From: Calditrichota bacterium
GTDB lineage: Bacteria; Electryoneota; RPQS01
Assembly: GCA_020637445.1 (NCBI GenBank)
Contig: JACJVZ010000001.1
Location: 1,426,001-1,490,000, forward strand
Reading direction: 5' to 3'
Length of the DNA stretch: 64,000 bases
In this document: piece by piece, positions 28,266-37,038 of the stretch
Position numbering within the stretch: position 1 is the first letter of the stretch
Layout of the letters: each line of letters begins with the position of its first letter
Translations under genes and position numbers: made by a program
The notes under the pieces: generated by a model
Database searches by the model: none
What the model was told of the DNA's origin: nothing
The model's input: only the letters and a program-made list of their open reading frames with translations

Positions 28266-29303
28266 CTACCCAAACGTCACCAAATACACCCCGATCACGG
28301 CCAGCACAATCCCGATCACCCGCTTCTTGGTCAATCTCTCTTTTAAGAAAACTCCCGCCAGAATAAATACGAACAGGTTACTCGTCTGATTGAGCGCGGC
28401 GGCCTGCGACGCTTGAGTGAATTTGATACCCGCGACCCATGCCATCAACGCGATATATTGCCCCATCAGCGTTCCACTGAGCGTCCACCCCCACCCTTTT
28501 CGCACGAGCAGCGATTTCAAAATCTCCCGTCGACCTCGCAGAAACATCAGCGTAATCAGAATCGCCGCGACCCCGCCGATCTGCCGCATCTCGATCACCC
28601 ACAACAGCGAGTGCTTGTTGAGCAGCGGTTTCATAATCACAATCGACACCGCCATACAAACCATCGCCGTAACACCCCACAAGACTCCGATTGCATTCCC
28701 CCTCGCTTCAGCGGGGGGGCCAGGGGGGGTCTCTGCATTCCCCTCCGGTCCTCCGGGGGGGCTAGGGGGGGTAGAATTGCCAAGCGAATCCGTCTCCGTT
28801 GCGATTTGGGATTTGGAATTTGGAACTTTCCCGCCGCCCCAAACCGCCTCGAGCACCGCCGAGACAATCAGGAGCACGCCAAAAATTTGCAGCAGCGAGA
28901 GCGATTCGCCCAACCAGATCACGGAGGCCAAAATCACCGTCGGGCTATAGAGACAGTCGATGATTGAGGTCAGCGCCGCGCCCAGCCGGTTGAGCATCAT
29001 AAAGAACAGCGTATCGGCCAACCCAATACCAATCGCGCCGCTCACCAAAAGCCACAGCATATCCCCGCGCGGCATATCAAAGGCGAGCGATCCCTCAATC
29101 GCAAGAATCGTCAGCAGCACCAGCACCCCGCTCACGGTACTTTTGAAAAGATTCAGCGCCACCGGATGCACCGTCTCGCCCGACTTCTTATACAAGATCA
29201 CGGCCACCGCCCACAGCAAAGCCGTCAGCAGCGCCAATGTTTCACCAAGATGCGGAAGGGAAGTCAAATGAAGAAAATGAAATGATGTAGGGGCGGATGG
29301 CAA
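28266..29303 (-). CDS. EamA/DMT-family transporter with repeat-derived linker
   Basis: Inner-membrane drug/metabolite transporter with the ten-helix, two-repeat EamA plan. The first half (about residues 18-155) begins TLALLTALLWAVAVILYKK, and the second half (about 205-345) ends KKRVIGIVLAVIGVYL. Between them a stretch of about 45 residues rich in Pro, Gly, Ser and Asn (from about residue 158) is encoded by dispersed non-coding repeats at about 28692-28838, inserted in frame. The start is uncertain: the TTG at 29303 lies in another dispersed repeat, and the TTG at 29267 may be the real one. The substrate is unknown. It may still work if the linker lies in a cytoplasmic loop. Confidence 0.85.
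   Translation of the reverse strand: MPSAPTSFHFLHLTSLPHLGETLALLTALLWAVAVILYKKSGETVHPVALNLFKSTVSGVLVLLTILAIEGSLAFDMPRGDMLWLLVSGAIGIGLADTLFFMMLNRLGAALTSIIDCLYSPTVILASVIWLGESLSLLQIFGVLLIVSAVLEAVWGGGKVPNSKSQIATETDSLGNSTPPSPPGGPEGNAETPPGPPAEARGNAIGVLWGVTAMVCMAVSIVIMKPLLNKHSLLWVIEMRQIGGVAAILITLMFLRGRREILKSLLVRKGWGWTLSGTLMGQYIALMAWVAGIKFTQASQAAALNQTSNLFVFILAGVFLKERLTKKRVIGIVLAVIGVYLVTFG
28692..28838. repeat. Dispersed repeats embedded in the EamA coding sequence
   Basis: This segment holds a C-rich element related to those at 35155-35190 and 35480-35515, present twice with changes, and a heptad tract (GATTTGG, GATTTGG, AATTTGG; 28806-28826). It falls between the two membrane halves of the transporter, and its reading frame stays open. 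Confidence 0.8.
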
Positions 29304-30146
29304 TCCGCCCGTTTCGCCGAGCGGGGATTTAGCGTAGCGGTTCCCCGCCGGAATCTGAACCTCCGCCGAGCCGGGTCAAGCAAAGCGCAACCCGGCCGGA
29401 ACGATTTCGCTAAGAGAAGAATCAAACGCCGCCCCAAAGGACGGCGTTTAAAATATCGCAGATTCAAAACCGAAAAACAAGGCTCTGAATTTCCCCCCGG
29501 TCATGTGCTTCACAAGCACTCCGGGGGGATAAAGGGGGGTCAAACGGTTAAGCAAAATCGAGACTGTCAGTCGCGGCGGCGGGTTCGTGTGCTTGACAAG
29601 CACCCACCCGCCCCGTTCATCGAGAATGTAAAACGGTTTTGTCATCCTGAACGTAGTGAAGGATCTATTCAGAGTGGGCGAGCATCTTGAGTTTTTCGAT
29701 AATCCCGAGCCGCTGTATTTAAACATACACGCGCGTCAAAGGACTGATCAACCGTGTCCGGCCTGAAGTGTGAATCCTTAACCATAGGTCGAGCCTCCGG
29801 CTCGACGAGGATCGGAGGGGCAGAGGGTCAGCAAGCAGCTTGTCGTGCTGGTAAGTTCTAGTAGCCCCTGACCGGGCGAAGACGATCCCCTGCAACAGAC
29901 GATACCGCCCATCAAACGGCACCCCTCCCCTACTACCTCCCTGCCTCCGGCAGGGGCGGACGGGCATCACTCCCAGAGCGACGGCCAGAGGCCGACGGTA
30001 GTAGCGGTTCTCGAAAATGAAAAAGCAGGCCAAGGCCTGCCACTACGTATTGAACTCCCACTCACGCGGGCGGAACGCCTTCCGCCCTACACTCAGATTC
30101 CGGCCGGGTTGCGCTACGCTTAACCCAGCTCGGCGAATGAGAAGTG

Positions 30147-30223
30147 TTTCCTCTTTCCTCTTTCCTCTTTCCTCTTTGCTATTTGCTATTTGCTATTTTC
30201 GATTTGGGATTTGGGATTTTCTC
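30147..30223. repeat. Phased heptanucleotide tract (11 units)
   Basis: Eleven consecutive 7-mers keep one register: TTTCCTC four times, TTTGCTA three times, TTTTCGA, TTTGGGA twice, then TTTTCTC. The unit changes but the TTT at its head does not. Confidence 0.9.
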
Positions 30224-30282
30224 CAGATTCCGGCAGGGAACCGCGCTGACGCGCTAAATCCCTGCTCGGCGAATGAGAAGTG

Positions 30283-30352
30283 TTTCCTCTTTCCTCTTTT
30301 CCGCTATCCTTTATCCCTTATCCTTTATCCTTCTCCGCCATCCTTCATCCTT
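30283..30352. repeat. Phased heptanucleotide tract (10 units)
   Basis: TTTCCTC twice, TTTTCCG, CTATCCT, TTATCCC, TTATCCT twice, TCTCCGC, CATCCTT twice. It ends 6 nt before the crcB stop codon. Confidence 0.9.
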
Positions 30353-30357
30353 CCAAG

Positions 30358-30735
30358 CTACCCCAGCACCCTCCCCACTCCCAGCCCAATCCACGTCCCC
30401 GCCAAACAGCCTACCAGCGTGACGCCGATGTTCGTCATCGCGGCCGCGACTTTCGCCTCTTGAATCAGCGCGATCGTCTCGTAGCTGAACGATGAATAGG
30501 TCGTGAATCCTCCCAGCAATCCGATCGTCAAAAACAGCTTTAGCCCCGGCGCGTCGTCGAACCGCGCGGCGAGTCCCGACATCACCAGCCCGATCACGAA
30601 GCAGCCCGTGATATTCACGACAGCCGTTCCGTAAGGAAATCCCAGCGACGTCAGCCGGTACACAATCCCCGATCCCCAATAGCGAAGCAGTGCACCCAGC
30701 CCGCCTCCGACAAAAATAAGCAGCATGTTGTTCAT
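30358..30735 (-). CDS. crcB: Fluoride channel CrcB/Fluc
   Basis: Small inner-membrane fluoride exporter that works as a dual-topology dimer. The 125 residues contain four hydrophobic helices and the family motifs GGGLGALLRYW at the N-terminus, YGTAVVNITGCF in the second helix, and GGFTTYSSFSYE in the third, which matches the phenylalanine-bearing pore segment of the family. The length is normal for a single-domain CrcB. No fluoride riboswitch could be recognised upstream. The start is ATG at 30735 or the ATG three codons later. A heptad-repeat tract ends just past its stop codon. Confidence 0.92.
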   Translation of the reverse strand: MNNMLLIFVGGGLGALLRYWGSGIVYRLTSLGFPYGTAVVNITGCFVIGLVMSGLAARFDDAPGLKLFLTIGLLGGFTTYSSFSYETIALIQEAKVAAAMTNIGVTLVGCLAGTWIGLGVGRVLG

Positions 30736-30806
30736 TCTGAAAAGCTACTTATAACCCTCCGAATAATCAAGAAAAAAAGACGCGAAAACCACTTCGGTCT
30801 CCGCGC

Positions 30807-30841
30807 TTTTCAATTTTCTATTTGCCATTTTCTATTTTCTG
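30807..30841. repeat. Heptad tract supplying the stop codon of the upstream gene
   Basis: Five phased units: TTTTCAA, TTTTCTA, TTTGCCA, TTTTCTA, TTTTCTG. The stop codon of the gene at 30832-32838 is read from this tract on the minus strand. Confidence 0.85.
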
Positions 30842-32838
30842 CCCGCCTGCCAAATCCCACCTCTGAGCGGATACTTGGTCGGATCGCGTTCGGCCAGTCG
30901 CGCATAGAGCTCTTGACCGCCCTTGGAATCATAACCGTTCGCCACGGCCCACTCGTGACCTTCTTCGAGAGTCGCAAGCTCTTGATCTGCCGCACGGACA
31001 CTGAACTTGTAGAGTTTCGAGCGCAGCGACGCGGCTTGCGGATCGCGGCGGTCGAGCGTGTTCGTGGCGAGGTCGAGAGATTCGTGAACGGTTCTGTTCA
31101 TCGCAGCGTAGTCGCGGTCCATTGCCAGTTTGTGCTCGGCCAAAATCGAAAGCGAATCATGATCAGTGACGGCCGCGAAGAGTTTGGTGATGACTTTTTC
31201 GAGCGCGTCGGAAGACTCCGTGGCGAGTTTTTTCGCTTCCACGATCTGCTCTTCGAAGGCTTCAGTCATTGATTCGACCGCATCGGGATTTCCGGTCACT
31301 CCGAGCGTCCGCGAAATTTGCGTGGCGTTCGACGACGTCGTTTGCCACTGACTTCCGCAGAGTTTGCGAAGTTCGGTCACCGGAGTCATTAAGTCGTTAT
31401 AGAGAGTCGAAATCGCGAGATTCGCATTCTTGATATCGGGATTTTGCCGGGCGTAACGCAGCGCGAGCTTGCGGTAGTCGGCGCATTTTTCGAGTACGGG
31501 CAGAGCTTCGTGAACGATCGCGTCGAATCTCGGAGTAAAGCCGTTTTGTCCGAAACTCCTGAGCGGAGTCTTTTGCCACAGCGATTCCGACCAGTTTTCC
31601 AACTGATTGGCCGCGTGAACATAAAGATCGTAGGTCAGTTGTTTCGCTTCCGACTGGAAATCGGCGGTTTGTGCGGACCAATGTCCGGCAGCAAGCGGCG
31701 GAAGAACTTGATCTTTGTGCGCGGCGGTTTCCAAAAACATGTCGGCAGCTTCGTCATATTCGTCCAAGGCTTGATCACGGAGGCGGTCGCGAATCGCAAG
31801 ATCTTCCGGCCGGCTGGAAAACATCCCGAGGCGCAGCAAAGCGTCGCCGTGAAGTCTGTGAAGTTTTCCGGTTAGAACCGCGACTGCGGATTCATAGGAC
31901 GGCGCAACGGTTAATAATTCGTTCGTATTTTTCTCAAGGTCGCTGCACCACCGCGCGGCCTCTTTGGCGTTCCATTCGAGCGAGACTTGGAGTTTCTTTT
32001 CGAGCGCCGCGAATTCGAATTGCAGAAGTTCCCATCTTGCTCTCGCGGCCGCATTCGCGACTAACGGAGAATCGAAGCCGGGCCGTTTCTTCTGTTTTTC
32101 CCAGACGTCCCACGCTTGATCGAATTCGGTTTTCGCTTGCAGATCATGTTTCAGGAATTGTTCGATCAAACCAAGTTCGACACTTGCGCGCAAGGCTTCG
32201 GGAGTATTGGGAGCGGAATTGTTGCTCAGCCTGAACAGAACGTGCTGCGCATCGTCGGTTCTGTCGGAACGAAGCAGCGAGTTCGCGAGCAGCAGTTGAT
32301 CGGTCGCGGGAAGGTTGTAATTTGAACGGATCAGATCGACACCAAGGAACGACGCGGGGATCCAGAGTTGTTCAGAGATATATGCGCGAAAGAGCTCAGC
32401 TTTGAACTCATTTGCCCAAGGTTGGTCGGGATGCGTGCCGCTTTGATCAAGCAGAATATCCGCGACTTCGAGTTGTTCATTGGGAGACCCGCCGACGGGC
32501 CAGACGTAGGGCAGCGCATACTTCATCCACGGAGCGGACGGGTCAGACGTACAAAGATTCAGAGCCCATTTGTGACCTTTGGGGTTTGCAGAAATTGCCT
32601 GTTCGATCAAGGTGATAGTTTGGCAAGTTGAATCTTGCCAGCGCGTGTCGCCGCTATACAACACGGCGTCCTTTAGCTGTTGCTCCAGTACTTTAAGTTG
32701 ACCGACATCGGGGACGGGTTGATCGAGTAGGAGTCTTGCAGATTGCAAGTGTTGTTGCAAATCTGAAGCGGCGCGCGTGGCCGACGCGGCGAATATCATG
32801 CAAAGGCAAGCGATGTACATCAATTTTTGGTAGCGCAC
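30832..32838 (-). CDS. Exported helical protein of unknown function
   Basis: I do not recognise this 668-residue protein. It has an N-terminal signal peptide (MRYQKLMYIACLCMIFAASA, with cleavage probably after TRA). The remainder is predominantly helical with repeated pairs of amphipathic helices (for example ATDQLLLANSLLRSDRTDD and EALRASVELGLIEQFLKHDL), suggestive of TPR-like or alpha-solenoid structure and a periplasmic scaffold role; this is inference from composition. No catalytic motif was seen. The C-terminus runs into a heptad repeat tract that provides the stop codon, so the last few residues (QAGRK) may have been replaced by repeat sequence. It is flanked by repeat spacers and shows no operon partner. 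Confidence 0.8.
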   Translation of the reverse strand: MRYQKLMYIACLCMIFAASATRAASDLQQHLQSARLLLDQPVPDVGQLKVLEQQLKDAVLYSGDTRWQDSTCQTITLIEQAISANPKGHKWALNLCTSDPSAPWMKYALPYVWPVGGSPNEQLEVADILLDQSGTHPDQPWANEFKAELFRAYISEQLWIPASFLGVDLIRSNYNLPATDQLLLANSLLRSDRTDDAQHVLFRLSNNSAPNTPEALRASVELGLIEQFLKHDLQAKTEFDQAWDVWEKQKKRPGFDSPLVANAAARARWELLQFEFAALEKKLQVSLEWNAKEAARWCSDLEKNTNELLTVAPSYESAVAVLTGKLHRLHGDALLRLGMFSSRPEDLAIRDRLRDQALDEYDEAADMFLETAAHKDQVLPPLAAGHWSAQTADFQSEAKQLTYDLYVHAANQLENWSESLWQKTPLRSFGQNGFTPRFDAIVHEALPVLEKCADYRKLALRYARQNPDIKNANLAISTLYNDLMTPVTELRKLCGSQWQTTSSNATQISRTLGVTGNPDAVESMTEAFEEQIVEAKKLATESSDALEKVITKLFAAVTDHDSLSILAEHKLAMDRDYAAMNRTVHESLDLATNTLDRRDPQAASLRSKLYKFSVRAADQELATLEEGHEWAVANGYDSKGGQELYARLAERDPTKYPLRGGIWQAGRK

Positions 32839-32897
32839 GGGAAGAACTCCTGTTTAGGCGCAGATGTACGGGGCAAGAGACGGGCCAGACGTGCGAG

Positions 32898-33043
32898 GAT
32901 GAGGGATGGGGGATGGGGGATGGAAGTGGAGTATTGAAAATAGCAAATGGAAAATAGAAAAGGCGGAGGGGGGAAATTTGAAATATGAAGGCAGAATTCG
33001 GATTCCGGCCGGGTTGCAGAAGACCTTAACCCGGCTCGGCGGA
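32898..33043. repeat. Heptad tract followed by a hairpin-family repeat
   Basis: Ten phased 7-mers at 32898-32967 change from GATGAGG and GATGGGG to ATAGCAA, ATGGAAA and ATAGAAA. A subfamily-B hairpin repeat (GATTCCGGCCGGGTTG...) follows at 33001-33043. A palindromic GGGCACCCGCAGCGGGTGCC box lies at about 33046-33066 and recurs near 35430-35450. Confidence 0.85.
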
Positions 33044-33083
33044 AGGGGCACCCGCAGCGGGTGCCGCCGCGAGAATGCGGAAC

Positions 33084-35644
33084 TTAGCGAAGCAGAAGTA
33101 GTTTTGTGGTTTTTGAATAGCTTGGGGCTTTTAGTGTGGCGAAGTATAGGCCGGTGCTCCAAGTTGGGTGGGCGATTTGTTGGGTGTGGTGGCCTGCTTC
33201 CAATGTGCCGAAATCAATGTGTTCGATTTGTTGGCCGAGGATGTTGTGGATGGTTAGCTCGGTTTGGGTGGCTCGGGGCAATGTGAAGCTTAGGGTTGTT
33301 GAAGAATTGAAGGGATTTGGGAAAGCTGATAGGGAAAAGTTGTCTAGAATAAAAGGCGGAGGGGAGTTTGACGGATCAATTCCGATACTTGAAATAAATC
33401 CATCCCAGCCATACCAGTTAATCCGCTGTCTCAGGGCGTCCGGCGTCGTGGGGAACTCGTCAGATTGTGTACCGCCCGCTATCCAAATGGTTGAAGGCTC
33501 GGGCACCCAGACTTGGTAGACATGTTCGACATCCTCACCTCCAAAATACGTGCTATATTCGAGAGTGCGCAAGTCAGAGGATAGTTTGGCGATGAAGAGG
33601 TCGCTTGCTGAAGTATCAATATTGGGTCCGTACGTAGGGTCAAGCGCGCTGTCCGTAACAGGAAAACTCTCATCATTGGTGTACCCGGCAACAACGAATG
33701 AACCGTCTGGCGATCTGGCGCCCGCTTCCAGCACATCATACAACTGGCCGCCTAGAAACGTAGAGGCCACGATGGTTGCAGGAGGCTCAAAGATTGTTAC
33801 AAACAAAAATTGTGTCGTACGCGCCAAACGTCGTAGGCCATTCACTTGAACCTGTTGATCCGTAAAGCGCGAGTCTGCCATCTTCTACCAGTTGAAATGC
33901 GGATATCTCGTCCCGGGACTCTCCGCCCATATAGGTCGTATAGAGGCTCGCGGGAGGATGAAGACCGATGTGGGATAAAAATGCATCCACGCCCGCAGCA
34001 CCTTCGGAAAACTCGCTTTGAAAAGCGTCTGGCGTGACTGCAAGTCCACTTAAGAAGACTCGGCCGGAAATCCACAAAGATCCATCATCTGCCAGTACAA
34101 TTCCTGTCGGATCGCAGGTCGTAGCTCCCCAAAAAGTCGAGTATATCACGGATGGTTCATAGACGTTTAGCTCCATGACAAAAACGTTGCCCCCCCCCGA
34201 TAAGCGAAGAGAAGGTGGCGTCGGGAGTTACGGGAAACTGTTCTGAAGACGTGTATCCGGTCATAACAACGTCTCCGGCGGCCGTGACGACCAAATATTG
34301 GACACGTTCATCGCCACTTCCGCCAACATAGCTACTATGTGAGGCTGCTTGCGTCATTGGAGAATAATGCAACAAATCCCTCGTACCCTTCATGAATTGA
34401 GTCTAGAGCCGATGGAGTTAATGGGATTTGGCCGAGTTGAGATACCCTCCCTACGACTACGATGTCTCCATTCGGCATCGTCTTGATGTCCTCGCAGGCG
34501 ACATAGTCGCTATCGCCAAAAAGTGTACTGAACTCAATTTCCCTGGCGTCTGACGAGAGCTTCGTAATGAATCCGTCCTGTCGCCCAAGCAGGTGCTCCT
34601 GATAACTACCTGGAGTGGTAAGAAAATCGGACGATGATGAAGAGCCGCACAACAAGAGTCCCTCGTCACCAGCAAGAACACAAACGCGATTGATATATTC
34701 CACACCATCAAGCCCGCCGAAGTATGTGCTGTAAATCAGCGGATCAATCACCAGTTCCTTGCTCGCATCAAACCCCTCAAACTCAAACGCAACGCGATTG
34801 CCGTCTATGATGCGATAGATTGATTCGACGCGCTTTTGCACTCTCCCATCCACCTGATAGGCGTAGGGAGCTTGCTCTTTGACTTCGCCGAGAGATGTGG
34901 TTAAAACAAGATTGCCTTGGAAGTCAACTCTCAGGGGAGCATCGAGTCCGATGTAGTCCATTTGTATTTGCGTGGGGTCGGCTCCAGGAGCTACGTGATA
35001 GATGGTTTCTACGCCTTGTTTGTCTGCGCGGTACTCAACGTTTAAGCGGGGCCAGACTTCTTCAGCGATGACCGTTTGGTAGTGGGAGACTCGGCTGCGC
35101 CAGTTGGTGGAATCTCTACCGAAGAAGTAGTTGGAATAGTGGGGGAGTTTTTCACCCCCCCTTGCCCCCCCCGCTAAAGCGAGGGGGAATGTGGGAGCTC
35201 TCGGTGGTCGGGGCAGGTGAAGACACCTGCCGCCGCGACGCATTGACGTAGTGGATTTGGATTACGTGGCCGCGGGTTTTCAGATTCCGGCGGGGAGTGG
35301 ATTTGGATTACGTAGCCGCGGGTTTTCAGATTCCGGCGGGGAACCGCTTTGCTTAATCCCCGCTCGGCGAAAGCTGTGAAGTTGTCTTGGGGGTTTTTGC
35401 CCAGCGAGCTGGGCGCTACGGCAGACGACGGGGCACCCGCAGCGGGTGCCGCCGCGAATGAATAGTGGGGGAGTTTTTCACCCCCCCTTGCCCCCCCGCT
35501 AAAGCGAGGGGGAATGTGGGAGCTCTCGGTGGTCGGGGCAGGTGAAGACACCTGCTGCCGCGACGCATTGGAAGCTGGAGGATTGCCATCCGCCCCTACG
35601 AATTGGGGGCATGAAAGCATAAGCAAGAGGATTAGGGAGCGCAT
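33084..35644 (-). pseudogene. SBBP-repeat surface protein with T9SS sorting domain, broken by four lesions
   Basis: Read across three frames, this encodes a signal peptide (MRSLILLLMLSCPQFVGADG), a mature N-terminal region (NYFFGRDSTNW onward), about six or seven SBBP beta-propeller-type repeats (YSTYFGG, SSYVGGSGDE, YTTYMGGES, YSTYFGGED and others) and a C-terminal T9SS type A sorting domain (FPNPFN, HNILGQQI, GLYFATL). The frame is lost at four places: a duplicated 326-bp repeat block after the signal peptide (35134-35570), a likely TA dinucleotide loss near 34335-34340, a run of nine G (34190-34198) where eight restore the frame, and a TTTG duplication (33800-33807). Repaired, it would be about 745 residues. 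Each lesion is at a tandem or direct repeat. It could be a decaying gene, a phase-variable one, or partly assembly error. Confidence 0.85.
35134..35570. repeat. Near-identical 111/112-bp direct repeats inside the SBBP gene
   Basis: Copy 1 (35134-35245) and copy 2 (35460-35570) differ by one C in a C-run (eight versus seven) and one substitution. Each includes a C-rich element and the GGCAGGTGAAGACACCTGCC palindrome. Between them lie a truncated (35283-35300) and a full (35329-35371) hairpin-family repeat, a GCCCAGCGAGCTGGGC box and a GGGCACCCGCAGCGGGTGCC box. Confidence 0.88.
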
Positions 35645-35723
35645 GTGGATAAGGTAGCTCTGGGGTTGGGGAAAGTCAAGTTTTGGGATAAGGTTATCCA
35701 CAATGCCTACGGGACTTGGTCTC

Positions 35724-35752
35724 TTGTTAGTGAATCGGAAATAGCGTATAAT
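35724..35752 (+). promoter_or_regulatory. Promoter of the plus-strand exported protein
   Basis: TTGTTA (35724-35729), a 17-nt spacer and a perfect TATAAT (35747-35752) lie 48 nt before the ATG at 35800. Confidence 0.65.
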
Positions 35753-35799
35753 TCGGCTCATTCATATGCTTGATTCACTCAAACTTTGAGAAGCTAATT

Positions 35800-36771
35800 A
35801 TGCGGTCCCTCCTCCTCTTTTCACTTTGTCTGGTGTTTGCCGGACACGTGCTCGCGGACGTTAAGCGCGAAACCAAGACTTCGGGCACGATAGCGCGCAT
35901 GGGCGTCAACGAAGCCACAGCTACCGACTACTACACGGCGGACAAACACACGAGCGAATCGGTCGTTAAGTGGACGCGGGGAATCATGAAGACGCTTACG
36001 GGCGGCAAAGCGCTGGACGGAGCGAACATCGTCAGACTAGACAAGGATTCGGTCTATACGGTCGACAAGCGAAAGGAAACTTACGCGGTGATGTCATTGG
36101 CCGAACTGCGCGAGCAGATTCAGAAAGGCATGACGGACATGGAGGGTGCGCAGCCGGAAGAAGAAGACGAAGTGGATTCGACGTCGACGGAAGATCTCTA
36201 TGAGTGGACGACGGAAGACGTGTCGGAAGCCGACGCGAAAGAGATTCACGGATTTACGTGCCGCAACGCGCACATTCGCACGACGGGTATCAACAAGCAG
36301 GATGCGAATGACAAAGTTATCATCAACTTTGACATGTGGAACTGCGAAAACGTGCCGGGTACAGAAGAGATATTGGCCTTCAATCAGAATTATCTGAAAG
36401 CATTGGGGCTGGATGAACTGGCACTGCAGGAAGGGTTGTTAGCTTCGGCGTGGATGTACCAAGGCAAACTCACGGAGCTTATCGAAGCTGCGAAGAAAGC
36501 TCCGGGCGAAGCGGTGACGAGCTTGATCAAGATCGAGCACAACAGACTGAAAGGCAAGAGTCTGAAGCAGGCAGCCAAGGAAGGCGCGGCGGAAGAATTG
36601 ACCAAGAAAGTACCATTCGGCTTGGGAAAGAAGAAGAAGCAGGAAGAGAAACCGGAATATGTGCTTAAGACTGTTTACAGTTTCGACTACGAACTTTTGA
36701 ATGCTGCGGTGGAAGCCGTGGATACGGCGAAATTTGAAGTGCCGGCGGGGTTTAAGCGGAAGAAGAAATAG
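35800..36771 (+). CDS. Exported protein of unknown function, DUF4412-like N-terminal part
   Basis: This is the only clear plus-strand gene. The ATG at 35800 follows GAGAAG by 6 nt and begins a signal peptide (MRSLLLFSLCLVFAGHVLA). The next 90 residues (RLDKDSVYTVDKRKETYAVM) resemble secreted DUF4412-type proteins in which a residue pattern around 'VY.VD...KTY.VM' is repeated; this similarity is from memory and weak. A long acidic linker (EGAQPEEEDEVDSTSTED) follows, then a mixed domain with two Cys, and a Lys-rich C-terminus ending KRKKK. The function is unknown. It has its own promoter and ends before a strong bidirectional terminator. It runs against its neighbours on both sides. Confidence 0.8.
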   Translation: MRSLLLFSLCLVFAGHVLADVKRETKTSGTIARMGVNEATATDYYTADKHTSESVVKWTRGIMKTLTGGKALDGANIVRLDKDSVYTVDKRKETYAVMSLAELREQIQKGMTDMEGAQPEEEDEVDSTSTEDLYEWTTEDVSEADAKEIHGFTCRNAHIRTTGINKQDANDKVIINFDMWNCENVPGTEEILAFNQNYLKALGLDELALQEGLLASAWMYQGKLTELIEAAKKAPGEAVTSLIKIEHNRLKGKSLKQAAKEGAAEELTKKVPFGLGKKKKQEEKPEYVLKTVYSFDYELLNAAVEAVDTAKFEVPAGFKRKKK

Positions 36772-36778
36772 AAAAACA

Positions 36779-36908
36779 GATACCGGCAGGGAATCCCTAC
36801 GGGACAGGCCGCGCTGATGCGCTTAATCCCTGCTCGGCGAGACTGCGAATTTAGTTTCCAGAAGCCCCCCTTAGTCCCCCCAAATCCGCAGACGGATTTG
36901 GGGGGAGA
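36779..36908. repeat. Hairpin-family repeat and a C/G-rich inverted box
   Basis: A subfamily-A hairpin repeat with an internal extra segment (36779-36842) is followed by an inverted box at about 36865-36908 (CCCCCC arms around ATCCGCAGACGGAT). Relatives of this box lie at 39116-39165 and 46986-47039. Confidence 0.8.
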
Positions 36909-36912
36909 TAAG

Positions 36913-36944
36913 AAAAAAGGTCGAGCGTTTGCTCGACCTTTTTT
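36913..36944. terminator. Bidirectional intrinsic terminator
   Basis: A perfect 14-bp stem (AAAAAAGGTCGAGC and complement) has a GTTT loop, with an A-run on one side and a T-run on the other. It lies between the convergent plus-strand gene and atpC and can serve both. Confidence 0.92.
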
Positions 36945-36956
36945 AATGATCTTGAA

Positions 36957-36996
36957 GTTCCGGCCGGGTTGCGCAGCGCTTAACCCGGCTCGGTGA
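36957..36996. repeat. Hairpin-family repeat, subfamily B
   Basis: GTTCCGGCCGGGTTGCG then TTAACCCGGCTCGG. It is followed by the box GGATTGCCATCCGCCCCTAC at 37012-37031, which overlaps the region just after the atpC stop and recurs at about 35580, 44138 and, inverted, at 29288. Confidence 0.85.
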
Positions 36997-37038
36997 AAAT
37001 TTGAAGGCGGCGGATTGCCATCCGCCCCTACATTCGCT

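Larger units (their letters stand above)
29304..30357. repeat. Repeat-rich intergenic region
   Basis: About 1 kb without a credible gene. It holds two hairpin-family repeats in reverse orientation (29313-29355 and 29362-29402), short boxes built on GTGCTTCACAAGCAC-like palindromes (29510-29605), a GTCATCCTGAACGTAGTGAAG element (29641-29661), a hairpin-rich block at 29719-30010, two forward hairpin repeats (30096-30137 and 30226-30273) and two long heptad tracts (30147-30223 and 30283-30352). Short open frames here look like read-through of repeats. Confidence 0.8.

Noticed and set aside
29264..30033. Several 60-100 codon open frames between the EamA gene and crcB
   Set aside because: They consist of translated dispersed repeats and overlap on both strands without ribosome-binding sites.
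30736..30806. Fluoride riboswitch before crcB
   Set aside because: The short upstream region has no recognisable riboswitch core.
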